From CAVRCA01 sp965218045 (GTDB taxonomy: Bacteria > Pseudomonadota > Alphaproteobacteria > Acetobacterales > Acetobacteraceae), in assembly GCA_965218045.1 (NCBI GenBank), contig CBDCJX010000011.1, positions 806,001 to 870,000 of the forward strand: 64,000 nucleotides of DNA, given 5' to 3'. A program made the translations under genes and the position numbers. Positions 17,521-27,003 of the stretch are shown piece by piece (within the stretch, counting starts at the first letter, position 1; every line of letters begins with the position of its first letter). The notes below the pieces were generated by a model. That model did not search any database. It saw only the letters and a list, made by a program, of their open reading frames with translations, and had not been told where the DNA came from.

Positions 17521-18549
17521 ATGAGCGATCTTGGCGCTTTCATCCGAGGGCTGCCCAAGGCCGAGTTGCACATGCACCTCGAAGGCAGCATCGAACCCGG
17601 GCTGATCCTCGATCTTGCGACACGCAACGGCGTGAAGCTGCGCTGGCACACTGCGGCAGAGCTGCAGGCCGCCTATCAGTTCACCAACCTTCAGTCGTTC
17701 CTGGACCTCTACTTCGAAGCCTGCCGAGTGCTGGCCCATGAGCAAGACTTCTATGACGTGACGCGCGCCTATCTCCGCCGCGCGCATGAGGACGGCGTGA
17801 TCCGGGCCGAGCTCTTCATCGGCCCGCAGAGCTTCACCGAACGCGGCATTGGCATTGCCACGTTAATGAGCGGCGTGCTGGGAGCGATGGAGGACGGTGC
17901 CCGCGAGCATGGCATCAGCGTCGGCCTGCTGATCAGTGCCCATCGCCACCGCAGCGAGGCCGACGCCTTGCGGTTGCTTGAACAGATGCTGCCGTGGTCG
18001 GACCGAATCGTCGGGATCGGCATGGGCGGGGCGGAGATCGGCAACCCACCCTCGAAGTTCGTGGAGTTCTTCGGCGCCTGCCGGAACCGGGGTTTCCGCA
18101 CCACGATCCATGCCGGCGAGGAAGGCCCGGCAGCCTACGTCCGTGAGGCAGTCGAGCTGCTGCGGGTGGATCGGATCGACCACGGCAACGCTTGCTTGAA
18201 CGACCCTACTCTCGTCCGGGAGCTGGTTGATCGAAACATTCCCCTGACCGTCTGCCCACTTTCCAATGTCAGGCTGAAGACGGTTCCATCGCTTGAGCAA
18301 CACCCGCTCAGGGCAATGATGCAGGCGGGCCTGCACGTCACGATAAACTCCGACGACCCGCCGTATTTCGGTGGTTACGTCAGCGAGAACATGATCGAGT
18401 GTCAGCGCGCGCTAAACCTATCCGCCGGCAACATCGCCGATCTTGCGCGCAACAGCATCACGGCCGCTTTCATCCCGCCCGACGAAGCCGCCAGGGCACT
18501 GGCTCGGATCGACGCCTACGTCGCGCACTTCGAAGCATCAGGCACCTAG
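17521..18549 (+). CDS. Adenine/adenosine deaminase-family protein, probably adenine deaminase
   Basis: A 342-residue metal-dependent deaminase of the adenosine deaminase family. Metal and catalytic residues are in place: the HxH of ELHMHLEGS, HAGEEGP, RIDHGNA and TINSDDPPYFGG. The segment GMGGAEIGNPPSKF and the overall pattern resemble the bacterial adenine deaminases typified by Pseudomonas aeruginosa PA0148 more than true adenosine deaminases, so purine-base salvage (adenine to hypoxanthine) is the better guess. It lies between lexA and comEC, normally adjacent in related genomes, so it may be a local insertion. It is 25 bp after lexA and convergent with comEC. Confidence 0.85.
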   Translation: MSDLGAFIRGLPKAELHMHLEGSIEPGLILDLATRNGVKLRWHTAAELQAAYQFTNLQSFLDLYFEACRVLAHEQDFYDVTRAYLRRAHEDGVIRAELFIGPQSFTERGIGIATLMSGVLGAMEDGAREHGISVGLLISAHRHRSEADALRLLEQMLPWSDRIVGIGMGGAEIGNPPSKFVEFFGACRNRGFRTTIHAGEEGPAAYVREAVELLRVDRIDHGNACLNDPTLVRELVDRNIPLTVCPLSNVRLKTVPSLEQHPLRAMMQAGLHVTINSDDPPYFGGYVSENMIECQRALNLSAGNIADLARNSITAAFIPPDEAARALARIDAYVAHFEASGT

Positions 18550-18564
18550 ATGCGCCAAGGGGTG

Positions 18565-20778
18565 TTAGTTCTGGCCGTCCCCGTCCCGCTCGCCTGATAG
18601 CGGCTCGGTCGCAAGCGGCTTGGCTTCGGCGGCGGGTGCAACGCTCGGGCTGGCATCCGCGCGAACTCGTGGCTTCGGCAGCGGCGGCACCCACGGCCGG
18701 TTGCCGCGCTCCTCCCGGTCCGACACGATCACCGGACCGCCGGGACGCAGCCAGATCGCCTGCGATCCCTCCCGCCACACGGTGAAACGGTCCACCAGAT
18801 CGGGCCGCTCGCGACGACAGGCGGCCTTCGCGGGCTCGGCGGAGACCACCAGCACGACGTCGTCGCAGCGGGCCGGGCCGCCGCCCGATCGGACCAGCAT
18901 CGCTCCCGGTTGACTGGGCTCGGTCGCGAGCAGGCAGTCGCGCGGGGTGCAGTCCACCATGCCGTCCGCCGCGAGGCCGTCACGCGGCAGCCATAGGAAC
19001 TGTCCGACGGCCCAGTACTGCTCCCAAGCCTCGCGGGTGAACTTCGATGCGCCGGGCATGCTCTGCAAGAACACGCCGCCGGGCGTGCGAAAGCCGATCA
19101 GCTTGGCATCATCCGAGACGAGAATGTCGGGCGGGCGAACGAGCAGCGGCGAGATCAACCCGAGGACGATCAGCCCGACACCGGCCAAGCGTAGGCGCGT
19201 GCGCCAGAGCCCGAGCCAGATGACCCCGAGCGTCAACACCGCGAGCCCCCAGGGCGGCGCGTGCGGAACCTGCAAGGTGGCGGCGGGCAGCGAGGCGGTG
19301 ATGCGGGCGATCCGCAGGATCCCTTCCGTCCCCCAGCCCATCGGCACCAAGGCCAGCTTTTCGAGCCCAAACGGCATCAGCGCGAGGCCGATCATCCCCG
19401 CCGGGACCACCAGCATCCCGGTGAGAGGTACCGCGAGCATGTTGGAGAGCACGAAGTAGAGCTGGATGTGGCCGAAATGGTAGGCACCGAACGGCGCGGA
19501 GGCGGTGCCCGCGAGGGCGCTGGTCAATGCCAGTGTCAGGAGGTGCAGCCCGAATCGGCGACCCCAGCTGCCGGCACCTTGGACTTCCCGCAATCGAGGG
19601 CGCAGCGCCTCGTAGCCGGCGATCAGCGCCAGCACGGCGGAAAAGCTCATCTGGAAGCTCACGCCGACGACCTCCTGCGGCGAGATCAGCATCAGCACCG
19701 TCGCGGCGACCGCCAGGCCGCGCAGCGATACCGCGCGACGGCCGGCGACCACCGCGAGGGTGAACAGGCAGGCCATCGCGAAGCTGCGCACTGTCGGCAC
19801 ATGCATGCCCGTGAGCACCATGTAGAACCCGCCCGCGCCGAGTGCGGTGACAGCGGCGATCTGCCGGCACGGCCAGCGCAAGGCGGCTCGCTCCCACAAC
19901 GCCAGAGCGCTCCGCGTCACCGCCATCGTGAACCCCATCACGAGGCCGACATGCAGGCCGGAGACCGCGAGGAGATGGGCGAGCCCGGAATCGCGGAACG
20001 CCGCCCGATCGACCTGCGGGATGCCCGAGGTCAGCCCGGTGAGCAGGGTCGCGGCGACCGCGCCGGCGGCGCCGGGAATGACCGCCAAGGTCCGCGCCTC
20101 GATCGTGTCGCGCAACCACTGCATCCACCGTCCGGGTCCGCGCGGAGGCGCCTGCCCGAGCCGCTCGGCATAGCCCAGGGCAAAGCCCGACCCCGCCAGC
20201 CCATTGTAGAACGCGGCGCGTTGCAGGTCCCATCCGCCAGGGTAGGCCGGCCAAGCGGGCGAGCGGACCAGCGCCCGCAGCCGCATCCGGTCGCCGGTCT
20301 CGATCGCGGCCGGGTCGTTGTTGCGCAGACGAACCCGCAGCCGGCGCGCCAGCGGCTTGTCGTCACCCAGCCGTGGCGCTTCGATCGTGACCCGCCGCCC
20401 GACCGGCAGCAATTCGACCCCCCGTATTGTGCCGGTGATGACGACGGACTTGCGCGGCAACGTCTCGAGCGGCAACGCGCGGGCGGTGGCAAGCTGGGCC
20501 GAGGCAAAGCCGAGCGATGCGGCGGCGAGCGGCAGCAGCACCGCCCGCAGCGCGGAGGGTGCCAGCCAGGCGGCGAGGATCGCCGGCAGCGCGACCGCGG
20601 CACCCGCCCACCAGACCGGCTCGGCGCGCTGCGCGAAATACAGCACCACGCCGGCGCCCATGAACACCGGCAGCCACAGGGTGAACCGGTCGCGCTCCGC
20701 CGCGATCCAAGCCTGTAGCCAGTCGGCGCGCGCCTCCCACCTATACCGGAATACGGCAAGTACGCCGCTCATATGCAA
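18565..20778 (-). CDS. comEC: ComEC/Rec2-family DNA uptake channel protein
   Basis: A 737-residue polytopic membrane protein of the ComEC/Rec2 family, the inner-membrane channel for single-stranded DNA in natural transformation. It has N-terminal membrane segments, an OB-like periplasmic domain (DUF4131-like, residues ~125-215), then the competence domain with GLAHLLAVSGLHVGLVMG and at least seven hydrophobic segments through about residue 540. The C-terminal part lacks a clear metallo-beta-lactamase HxHxDH motif, as in many alphaproteobacterial ComEC. dprA is also in the window, so parts of a competence pathway are present. It is divergent from gltX. Confidence 0.9.
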   Translation of the reverse strand: MHMSGVLAVFRYRWEARADWLQAWIAAERDRFTLWLPVFMGAGVVLYFAQRAEPVWWAGAAVALPAILAAWLAPSALRAVLLPLAAASLGFASAQLATARALPLETLPRKSVVITGTIRGVELLPVGRRVTIEAPRLGDDKPLARRLRVRLRNNDPAAIETGDRMRLRALVRSPAWPAYPGGWDLQRAAFYNGLAGSGFALGYAERLGQAPPRGPGRWMQWLRDTIEARTLAVIPGAAGAVAATLLTGLTSGIPQVDRAAFRDSGLAHLLAVSGLHVGLVMGFTMAVTRSALALWERAALRWPCRQIAAVTALGAGGFYMVLTGMHVPTVRSFAMACLFTLAVVAGRRAVSLRGLAVAATVLMLISPQEVVGVSFQMSFSAVLALIAGYEALRPRLREVQGAGSWGRRFGLHLLTLALTSALAGTASAPFGAYHFGHIQLYFVLSNMLAVPLTGMLVVPAGMIGLALMPFGLEKLALVPMGWGTEGILRIARITASLPAATLQVPHAPPWGLAVLTLGVIWLGLWRTRLRLAGVGLIVLGLISPLLVRPPDILVSDDAKLIGFRTPGGVFLQSMPGASKFTREAWEQYWAVGQFLWLPRDGLAADGMVDCTPRDCLLATEPSQPGAMLVRSGGGPARCDDVVLVVSAEPAKAACRRERPDLVDRFTVWREGSQAIWLRPGGPVIVSDREERGNRPWVPPLPKPRVRADASPSVAPAAEAKPLATEPLSGERDGDGQN

Positions 20779-20843
20779 CCCCCGGTCGCAAGATACCGTG
20801 ATGCTCCTCCACTTTCTACTACTGTCCTGCTAAGAACCGCCGG

Positions 20844-22241
20844 ATGTCCGTCCGCACCCGCTTCGCCCCCAGCCCGACCGGCCTGCTGCACATCGGCGGC
20901 GCGCGCACCGCGTTGTTCAACTTCCTGTTCAGCCGGCATCACGGCGGCGAATACCTGCTGCGGATCGAGGATACCGACCGCGCCCGCAGCACCGAGGAGG
21001 CGACCCAGGTCATCCTGGACGGGCTGGCCTGGCTCGGCCTCGCGCCCGACGAGCCGCCGCTGTTCCAGTCGACCCGGGCCGAGCGGCACGCAGACGTGGC
21101 GCGCGACCTGCTGGAGCGCGGCCAGGCGTATCGCTGCTTTGCCTCGGCCGACGAGTTGCGCGAGATGCGCGAGCGTGCCATCGCCGAGGGGCGGCCGCCG
21201 CGCTACGACGGGCGCTGGCGCGATCGGGATGCGGCGGAGGCGCCGGCTTGTGTGGCGCCGGCGATCCGGCTGAAGGCCCCGCGCGAGGGCGAGACCGTGG
21301 TCGACGATCTGGTGCAGGGTACGGTGCGCGTGGCCAATGCCGAGCTCGACGACATGATCATCCAACGCAGCGACGGCTCGCCCACCTACCTGCACGCCGT
21401 GGTGGTGGACGATCACGACGCGGGCATCACCCACGTCATTCGCGGCGACGACCACCTGACCAACACGTTTCGTCAGGTGCAGATCTATCGCGCGATGGGC
21501 TGGGAGGCGCCGCGTTTCGCCCACGTGCCGCTGATCCATGGCGCCGACGGGGCCAAGCTGTCGAAACGGCACGGCGCGGTGAGCGTGCTGGAGTTCGAAC
21601 AGCAGGGTTTCTTGCCCGAGGCGCTGTGCAACTACCTGCTGCGGCTTGGCTGGGGCCACGGCGATGTCGAGGTGATCGGTCGCGAGGACGCGATCCGCCT
21701 GTTCGACATCGTCGATGTTGGCCGGGCAGCGAGCCGGATGGATTACGCCAAGCTGACCCATCTGAACGGGATCTATCTGCGTCAGGCGGATGACGACCGG
21801 CTGACCCGCGAGGTGCTGCGCCGCCTGACGGGCCGGCCGGAGCTGGTGCTCGGCCCGATCGCCGAGGGCCGCATCCGCGCCCTGATGCCGGGGCTCAAGG
21901 AGCGCGCCCGCACCCTGGTCGAGCTGGCCGACGCGGCGAGCTTCCTGGTTCGCACCGAGCCGCCGCCACTCGAGCCAAAAGCCGCCGCGCTGCTGACCGC
22001 GGACGCCAAACGGATGCTGGCCGACCTGCTTCCCGTGCTGCGCGAGACGGAGTTCGCGGCCCCGGAGCTCGACGCGACCTTGCGCCGCTTCGCCGAGCAG
22101 ACCGGCCGCAAGCTCGGCGCGGTGGCGCAGCCGCTGCGAGCCGCGCTCACCGGCAGCACCACCAGCCCGGGGATCGACGCGACCCTGGCGGCCCTGGGTC
22201 GTGACGAAGCGATCGCCCGCATCACGGTCGCCTGTCGCTAG
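20844..22241 (+). CDS. gltX: Glutamyl-tRNA synthetase
   Basis: A 465-residue class I aminoacyl-tRNA synthetase charging tRNA-Glu, and perhaps tRNA-Gln before amidation. The HIGH-type motif lies in APSPTGLLHIGGART (residues 8-22) and the KMSKS-type loop is KLSKRHG (residues 238-244). The C-terminal helical anticodon-binding domain spans about residues 320-465. Length is normal. The 65-bp gap to the divergent comEC must hold both promoters. gltA, which often follows gltX in relatives, is absent here. Confidence 0.96.
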   Translation: MSVRTRFAPSPTGLLHIGGARTALFNFLFSRHHGGEYLLRIEDTDRARSTEEATQVILDGLAWLGLAPDEPPLFQSTRAERHADVARDLLERGQAYRCFASADELREMRERAIAEGRPPRYDGRWRDRDAAEAPACVAPAIRLKAPREGETVVDDLVQGTVRVANAELDDMIIQRSDGSPTYLHAVVVDDHDAGITHVIRGDDHLTNTFRQVQIYRAMGWEAPRFAHVPLIHGADGAKLSKRHGAVSVLEFEQQGFLPEALCNYLLRLGWGHGDVEVIGREDAIRLFDIVDVGRAASRMDYAKLTHLNGIYLRQADDDRLTREVLRRLTGRPELVLGPIAEGRIRALMPGLKERARTLVELADAASFLVRTEPPPLEPKAAALLTADAKRMLADLLPVLRETEFAAPELDATLRRFAEQTGRKLGAVAQPLRAALTGSTTSPGIDATLAALGRDEAIARITVACR

Positions 22242-22276
22242 GCCAACCTCGTTTTTCCAGCACAAGCGGTGATGAT

Positions 22277-23014
22277 GTGAGCTTCATTGGCGCTCTCAAC
22301 CCGATCAGCCTCCCGCCTTACCTGCTGTGGCGCGCGCGGCGCCGCGCCGTGGCGACCACCTTGCGGCTGCGCGACGGGCTGCGCCTGCGCTTCCGGCCGG
22401 TCACGCGGCGAGCGAACGATTACGGCCTCGCCTACGAGGTGTTCGTCCATCGCTTCTACGACTGCACCCGGCCGATCAATCGCGACGAGGTGCGGCTGAT
22501 CGTCGATCTCGGCGCCAATGTCGGCTTCACCCCGCTGTATTGGACGGTGAATTATCCCCAGGCGGAGGTGATCGCCTACGAGCCGCACCCGGCCCACGTC
22601 GCCCAGTGCCGAGGCAACCTCGCGATCAATCGCGGCGGCGCGCGGGTCGAGCTCCGCCCCTTGGCGGCCGGACGGATGGACGGGCGGCTGCGGCTGTCTG
22701 ATGCGGGGACGTCCTCGACCGAGGTGCCACTCACCGCGGAGGGTTTTGACGTCCAGGTCGAGGATTGCCTTGCCCGCCTGGCCGGTCGGCACATCGACAT
22801 CCTCAAGATCGACGTCGAGGGCGCCGAGTACGCGATCATGGAGGACGAGCGGTTTGCCCGGCTCGACATACGCCGCATCGTGATGGAGTGGCACGACATG
22901 GAGGACGGGCGGGACGGGCGCTGGTGCGCCCGCCGCCTGCGCGCCATCGGCTTCGACATCGAGCCGATCTTCGATGCCGGCACGCACGGCATGCTTTGGG
23001 CATTCCGCACCTGA
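22277..23014 (+). CDS. FkbM-family SAM-dependent methyltransferase
   Basis: A 245-residue methyltransferase of the FkbM family. The SAM-binding motif I is IVDLGANVGFTPLYW (residues ~75-90), the acidic loop is AYEPHP, and the late motif DILKIDVEGAEYAIM is characteristic of FkbM. Members O-methylate sugars or polyketides. It begins at GTG 22277, 35 bp after gltX and 43 bp before pyrB, with no other glycan or polyketide genes beside it, so the substrate is open. Confidence 0.85.
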   Translation: MSFIGALNPISLPPYLLWRARRRAVATTLRLRDGLRLRFRPVTRRANDYGLAYEVFVHRFYDCTRPINRDEVRLIVDLGANVGFTPLYWTVNYPQAEVIAYEPHPAHVAQCRGNLAINRGGARVELRPLAAGRMDGRLRLSDAGTSSTEVPLTAEGFDVQVEDCLARLAGRHIDILKIDVEGAEYAIMEDERFARLDIRRIVMEWHDMEDGRDGRWCARRLRAIGFDIEPIFDAGTHGMLWAFRT

Positions 23015-23057
23015 TCTCGGCATTGACCTGCTGCGCCGAACGCTGCAACGAGGACGT

Positions 23058-23993
23058 GTGTCCGACCGCTACAGCAAGCATCTGCTCGCCATCGAGGGCC
23101 TGCATCCGCCTGAAATCGGCCAGATGCTGGACCTGGCGGAGAACTACGTGCTGCTCAACCGCTCTGGCAAGACGCAACGCGACCTGCTGCGCGGGCGCAC
23201 CCTGATCAACCTGTTCTTCGAGGACAGCACGCGGACCCGCACAAGCTTCGAGCTGGCCGGCAAGCGACTCGGGGCGGACGTACTCAACATGTCGGTCTCT
23301 ACCTCCTCGGTGAACAAGGGCGAGACCTTGCTCGACACCGCCGCGACCCTCAACGCGATGCATTGCGACCTGCTGGTGGTGCGCCACGCCGAATCGGGCG
23401 CGCCCAACCTGCTGGCGCAAAAGGTGGACGCCGCGGTGATCAACGCCGGCGACGGCACCCATGAGCACCCCACCCAGGCGCTGCTCGACGCCTTGACGAT
23501 CCGCCGGCGCAAGGGACGGCTCGAAGGGCTTACGGTCGCGATCTGCGGCGACGTGCTGCACTCGCGGGTGGCGCGGTCCAACATCCACCTGCTCACCACG
23601 ATGGGCAGTCGGGTGCGGGTGGTCGGCCCGCCCACCCTGATCCCGGCCGAGGCCGCCGAGCTGGGTGTCGAGGTCTTACACGACATGGCGACCGGCCTGG
23701 AAGGCGCGGACATCGTCATGATGCTGCGACTGCAACGCGAGCGAATGGCGCGCGGGCTGGTGCCGAGCGCGCGGGAGTATTTCCGCTTCTTCGGCCTCGA
23801 CATCGAGAAGCTCGCCTACGCCCGACCGGATGCCCTGGTGATGCATCCAGGCCCGATGAATCGCGGCGTCGAGATCGACAGCGCGGTCGCCGACGATCCG
23901 GTGCGCAGCGTGATCAAGGAGCAGGTCGAGATGGGGGTCGCGGTGCGGATGGCCGTGCTCGACATCCTGGCGCGGCCGGGTCGGAATGCGTGA
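23058..23993 (+). CDS. pyrB: Aspartate carbamoyltransferase catalytic subunit
   Basis: A 311-residue ATCase joining carbamoyl phosphate and aspartate in pyrimidine synthesis. The carbamoyl-phosphate loop is FFEDSTRTRTSFE, followed by HPTQALLDAL and the aspartate-side MHPGPMNRGVE. I start at the GTG at 23058 because homologues begin near SDRYSKHLLAIEGL; the frame is open 28 codons upstream without similarity. It overlaps pyrC by 8 bp. No pyrI is present, consistent with an ATCase paired with a dihydroorotase-like subunit. Confidence 0.96.
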   Translation: MSDRYSKHLLAIEGLHPPEIGQMLDLAENYVLLNRSGKTQRDLLRGRTLINLFFEDSTRTRTSFELAGKRLGADVLNMSVSTSSVNKGETLLDTAATLNAMHCDLLVVRHAESGAPNLLAQKVDAAVINAGDGTHEHPTQALLDALTIRRRKGRLEGLTVAICGDVLHSRVARSNIHLLTTMGSRVRVVGPPTLIPAEAAELGVEVLHDMATGLEGADIVMMLRLQRERMARGLVPSAREYFRFFGLDIEKLAYARPDALVMHPGPMNRGVEIDSAVADDPVRSVIKEQVEMGVAVRMAVLDILARPGRNA

Positions 23994-25254
23994 CCTGCTG
24001 TTCCGCTCGGTGCGGTTGATCGACGCCGACGCCGACCAGCGGGGCGACCTGCTGGTGCGCGATGGGCGGATCGCCGATTACGGGCCGCAGCTTGGCACGC
24101 CGGACGACGCCATGGTGATCGAGGAGGACGGGGCGGTGCTGTGCCCGGGCCTGGTCGACATGCGCGCGGCCCTCGGCGAACCCGGCTTCGAGTACCGCGA
24201 GACGATCGCTTCAGCCGCGCAAGCCGCCGCCGCCGGCGGGATCACCGCCCTCGCAGCCCTGCCCGACACCGCCCCGGCGATCGACGACCCGGCGCTGGTG
24301 CGCCTGCTGCGCGCGCGCGGGGAAGAAACCGGCAGCCTGACCATCCTGCCCTATGCCGCGATCACGCGCGGCTGCAAGGGCGAGGAGCTGGCCGAGCTCG
24401 GCCTGTTGGGCGAGGCCGGCGCGGTGGCGTTCACCGATGGCGCGCGCGCGCTCGCTTCGGCGCGGCTGATGCGCTTCGCCCTCGCCTATGCCAGCGGCTT
24501 CGGCGGCCGCATCGTACAGCACCCGGAGGATAGGTCGCTCAGCGCCGGCGGAGCCGCGACCGAGGGCGCGCTGGCGACGCGGCTCGGCCTGCCCGGCATT
24601 CCGGCGGCGGCCGAGGCGATCCAGGTGGCGCGCGACATACGCCTCGCCCGCCTCACCGGCGGCGCGCTGCACTTCGCCCACGTCTCCACCGGTGAAGCGC
24701 TGGACCTCATCCGCCAGGCCAAGCATGACGGGCTGGCGGTGAGCTGCGACACCGCCCCACCCTATTTCGACCTGAACGAGACCGCGATCGGCGATTTCCG
24801 CACCTACGCCAAGCTCTCCCCGCCGCTGCGCAAGGACGCCGATCGACGTGCCGTGATCGAGGGGCTGGCCGACGGGACGATCGACGCCATCGCCTCCGAT
24901 CACCAGCCGCGCGACGCCGATGACAAGCGGCTGCCCTTCGCCCTGGCCGCGCCCGGCGGATCGGGCCTCGCCACCCTGCTGGCCGTGACCCTGGCGCATG
25001 TCCATGCCGGCGCGATCGGGCTGCGCCAGGCGATCGCCCTGCTGACCGCCGGACCCGCCCGGTTGCTCGGCTACGCGGGCGGGCGTCTCTGCAAGGCGGC
25101 GCCGGCGGATCTGTGCTTGTTCCACCCGGAGCGGATCTGGCAGGTCGAGGCAGGCACGCTTCCGGGCAAGGCGCAGAACACGCCGTTCGACGGGCGCGCG
25201 CTCGAGGGACGGGTCCTGGGAACCTGGAAGGCAGGCCGGCGGGTGTTCGGATGA
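23986..25254 (+). CDS. pyrC: Dihydroorotase-like protein, metal-site degenerate (PyrC'/PyrX type)
   Basis: A 422-residue amidohydrolase-family protein paired with pyrB. The fold and some site residues are kept: His179 (VQHPED), His232 (HFAHVST) and Asp305 (AIASDHQPRD). The defining N-terminal HxH of dihydroorotase, normally in GLVDxHxHLR, is replaced by GLVDMRAALGEPG, with Arg60 and Ala62 at the histidine positions. This is the pattern of non-catalytic pseudo-dihydroorotases (PyrC'/PyrX of Pseudomonas), which hold ATCase in its active assembly. A true dihydroorotase is then expected elsewhere. It overlaps pyrB by 8 bp and plsY by 4 bp. Confidence 0.85.
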   Translation: MRDLLFRSVRLIDADADQRGDLLVRDGRIADYGPQLGTPDDAMVIEEDGAVLCPGLVDMRAALGEPGFEYRETIASAAQAAAAGGITALAALPDTAPAIDDPALVRLLRARGEETGSLTILPYAAITRGCKGEELAELGLLGEAGAVAFTDGARALASARLMRFALAYASGFGGRIVQHPEDRSLSAGGAATEGALATRLGLPGIPAAAEAIQVARDIRLARLTGGALHFAHVSTGEALDLIRQAKHDGLAVSCDTAPPYFDLNETAIGDFRTYAKLSPPLRKDADRRAVIEGLADGTIDAIASDHQPRDADDKRLPFALAAPGGSGLATLLAVTLAHVHAGAIGLRQAIALLTAGPARLLGYAGGRLCKAAPADLCLFHPERIWQVEAGTLPGKAQNTPFDGRALEGRVLGTWKAGRRVFG

Positions 25255-25835
25255 CTCCGGTGATTTTCATCCTGTTCGGCTACGCGCTCGGCTCGATCCC
25301 GTTCGGGCTGCTGCTGACCCGCCTGGCCGGGCTGGGCGACATCCGCGCCATCGGGTCGGGCAGTATCGGCGCGACCAATGTGTTGCGGACCGGCCGTCGC
25401 GGCCTGGCCGCCGCCACTGTGCTGCTAGACGGCGGCAAGGCGGTGGCGGCGGTGCTCGTCGCGGCGGCGTGGGGCGGGCCGATCGCCGCGTTGTGGGCCG
25501 GCCTCGGCGCCGTGCTCGGCCACCTGTTCCCGCCCTGGCTTCGCTTCCGGGGCGGAAAAGGGGTGGCGACCGGGCTCGGTGCCCTGCTCGCCGCCGCCTG
25601 GCCGGTCGGACTGATCGCCTGCGCGACCTGGCTGGTGGTCGCGGCGGTTGCGCGCATCTCCTCGCTCGCGGGCCTCGCCGCCTTCGCGGTAACGCCGATC
25701 ACCGCCTACCTGCTCGCCGGCCGACCCATGGCGCTGCTCGCCCTGGCCATTACCCTGCTGGTGTTTGCCCGCCACACGGCCAACCTGCGCCGCCTGCTCG
25801 CCGGAACCGAGCCGCGCATCGGGGCCAGCTCATGA
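25251..25835 (+). CDS. plsY: Glycerol-3-phosphate acyltransferase PlsY
   Basis: A 194-residue membrane acyltransferase that uses acyl-phosphate to acylate glycerol 3-phosphate, opening phospholipid synthesis. The three PlsY loops are present: GSIPFGLLL, then GSGSIGATNVLRTGR and RGGKGVATGLG, within about five hydrophobic segments. The ATG overlaps the pyrC stop (ATGA) and the stop overlaps dprA the same way. The upstream open frame inside pyrC is discarded. Confidence 0.95.
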   Translation: MTPVIFILFGYALGSIPFGLLLTRLAGLGDIRAIGSGSIGATNVLRTGRRGLAAATVLLDGGKAVAAVLVAAAWGGPIAALWAGLGAVLGHLFPPWLRFRGGKGVATGLGALLAAAWPVGLIACATWLVVAAVARISSLAGLAAFAVTPITAYLLAGRPMALLALAITLLVFARHTANLRRLLAGTEPRIGASS

Positions 25836-26989
25836 CGGGAGCCGAGGCGGTCGACCGGCTCCGCCTGGCTCGCGCCGAGGGCGTCGGGCCGATCACCTAT
25901 CGCCGCCTGATCCGCCGCTACGGCTCCGCCGGCGCGGCGCTTGCCGCCCTGCCGGAGCTCGCCCGCGCCGGTGGGCGTCGCAAGGCGCCCGCGGTGCCGA
26001 GCAAGCCCGGGATCGAGCGGGAGATCGCCGCGCTGGACCGAATGGATGCGAGGCTGCTGGCGCTCGGCGACCCCGACTACCCGCCGCTCCTGGCCCTGAT
26101 CGAGGACGCCCCGCCGATCCTGGCGGTGGCCGGCAATGTCGCTGCGCTCTCGGCCAACGCGGTGGCGATCGTCGGTGGGCGCAATGCGTCCTCGAACGGA
26201 CAGCGGATCGCCCACACGCTCGGCCAGCAGCTCGCCGAGGCCGGCTTCGTCGTGGTCTCCGGCATGGCGCGGGGGGTGGACGCGGCCGCGCATCGCGGCG
26301 CTCTGCGCGCGGGCCAGACCGTCGCGGCGGTGGCTGGTGGCCTCGACCACCCCTACCCGCCCGAGCACCGCGTTCTGCAAGCCGAGATCGCCGCCGGCGG
26401 CGCGGTGGTCGCCGAGGCACCCCTTGGAACCGCGCCGCAAGCGCGCCACTTCCCGCGCCGCAACCGGATCATCGCCGGATTGGCGCTCGGCGTGGTGGTG
26501 GCCGAGGCAGCGCCGCGCTCCGGAAGCCTGATCACCGCCCGCATGGCCCAGGAGTCCGGACGCGAGCTGTTCGCCGTGCCTGGTTCGCCGCTCGACCCGC
26601 GTTGCCGGGGCTCGAACGACCTGATCCGCCAGGGGGCGCACCTGACCGAGACCATAGAAGACGTGCTCGATAACCTGCCCGATCACCCGTTGCGGGAGGG
26701 GATCGCCCGGGCGCCCTTGTTCGCTCGCGGCCCGGCACCCAGTCTCGCCGAGACGCCCGATTTCCCGGCGCCAGCGCCCATCGCGGAGGCGGCGGCCGAC
26801 GTGCCAGGTGCCCGCGCCCAGGTGGTGGAGTTGCTCGGCCCATCGCCGACTTTGGTTGACGATCTGATCCGTGACTGCCAGTTCTCTCCGGCCGCGGTCA
26901 TGGCCGCGCTGCTGGAACTGGAACTCGCCGGGCGCGTCGAGGCGTTCCCCGGCAACCGCGTCGCTCTCATTTCAGGCGGCGGGCAATAG
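25832..26989 (+). CDS. dprA: DNA-processing protein DprA
   Basis: A 385-residue DprA (Smf) that loads RecA onto incoming single-stranded DNA in transformation. It has an N-terminal helix-hairpin-helix-like region, a Rossmann-type core (VAIVGGRNASSNGQRIAHTLG; VVSGMARGVDAAAHRGAL; HFPRRNRIIAGLALGVVVAEAAPRSGSLITA) and a C-terminal winged helix (~residues 330-380). Start overlaps plsY by 4 bp and topA follows after 14 bp. comEC is also in the window. Confidence 0.95.
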   Translation: MTGAEAVDRLRLARAEGVGPITYRRLIRRYGSAGAALAALPELARAGGRRKAPAVPSKPGIEREIAALDRMDARLLALGDPDYPPLLALIEDAPPILAVAGNVAALSANAVAIVGGRNASSNGQRIAHTLGQQLAEAGFVVVSGMARGVDAAAHRGALRAGQTVAAVAGGLDHPYPPEHRVLQAEIAAGGAVVAEAPLGTAPQARHFPRRNRIIAGLALGVVVAEAAPRSGSLITARMAQESGRELFAVPGSPLDPRCRGSNDLIRQGAHLTETIEDVLDNLPDHPLREGIARAPLFARGPAPSLAETPDFPAPAPIAEAAADVPGARAQVVELLGPSPTLVDDLIRDCQFSPAAVMAALLELELAGRVEAFPGNRVALISGGGQ

Positions 26990-27003
26990 CCCGCGAGGAT
27001 CCA

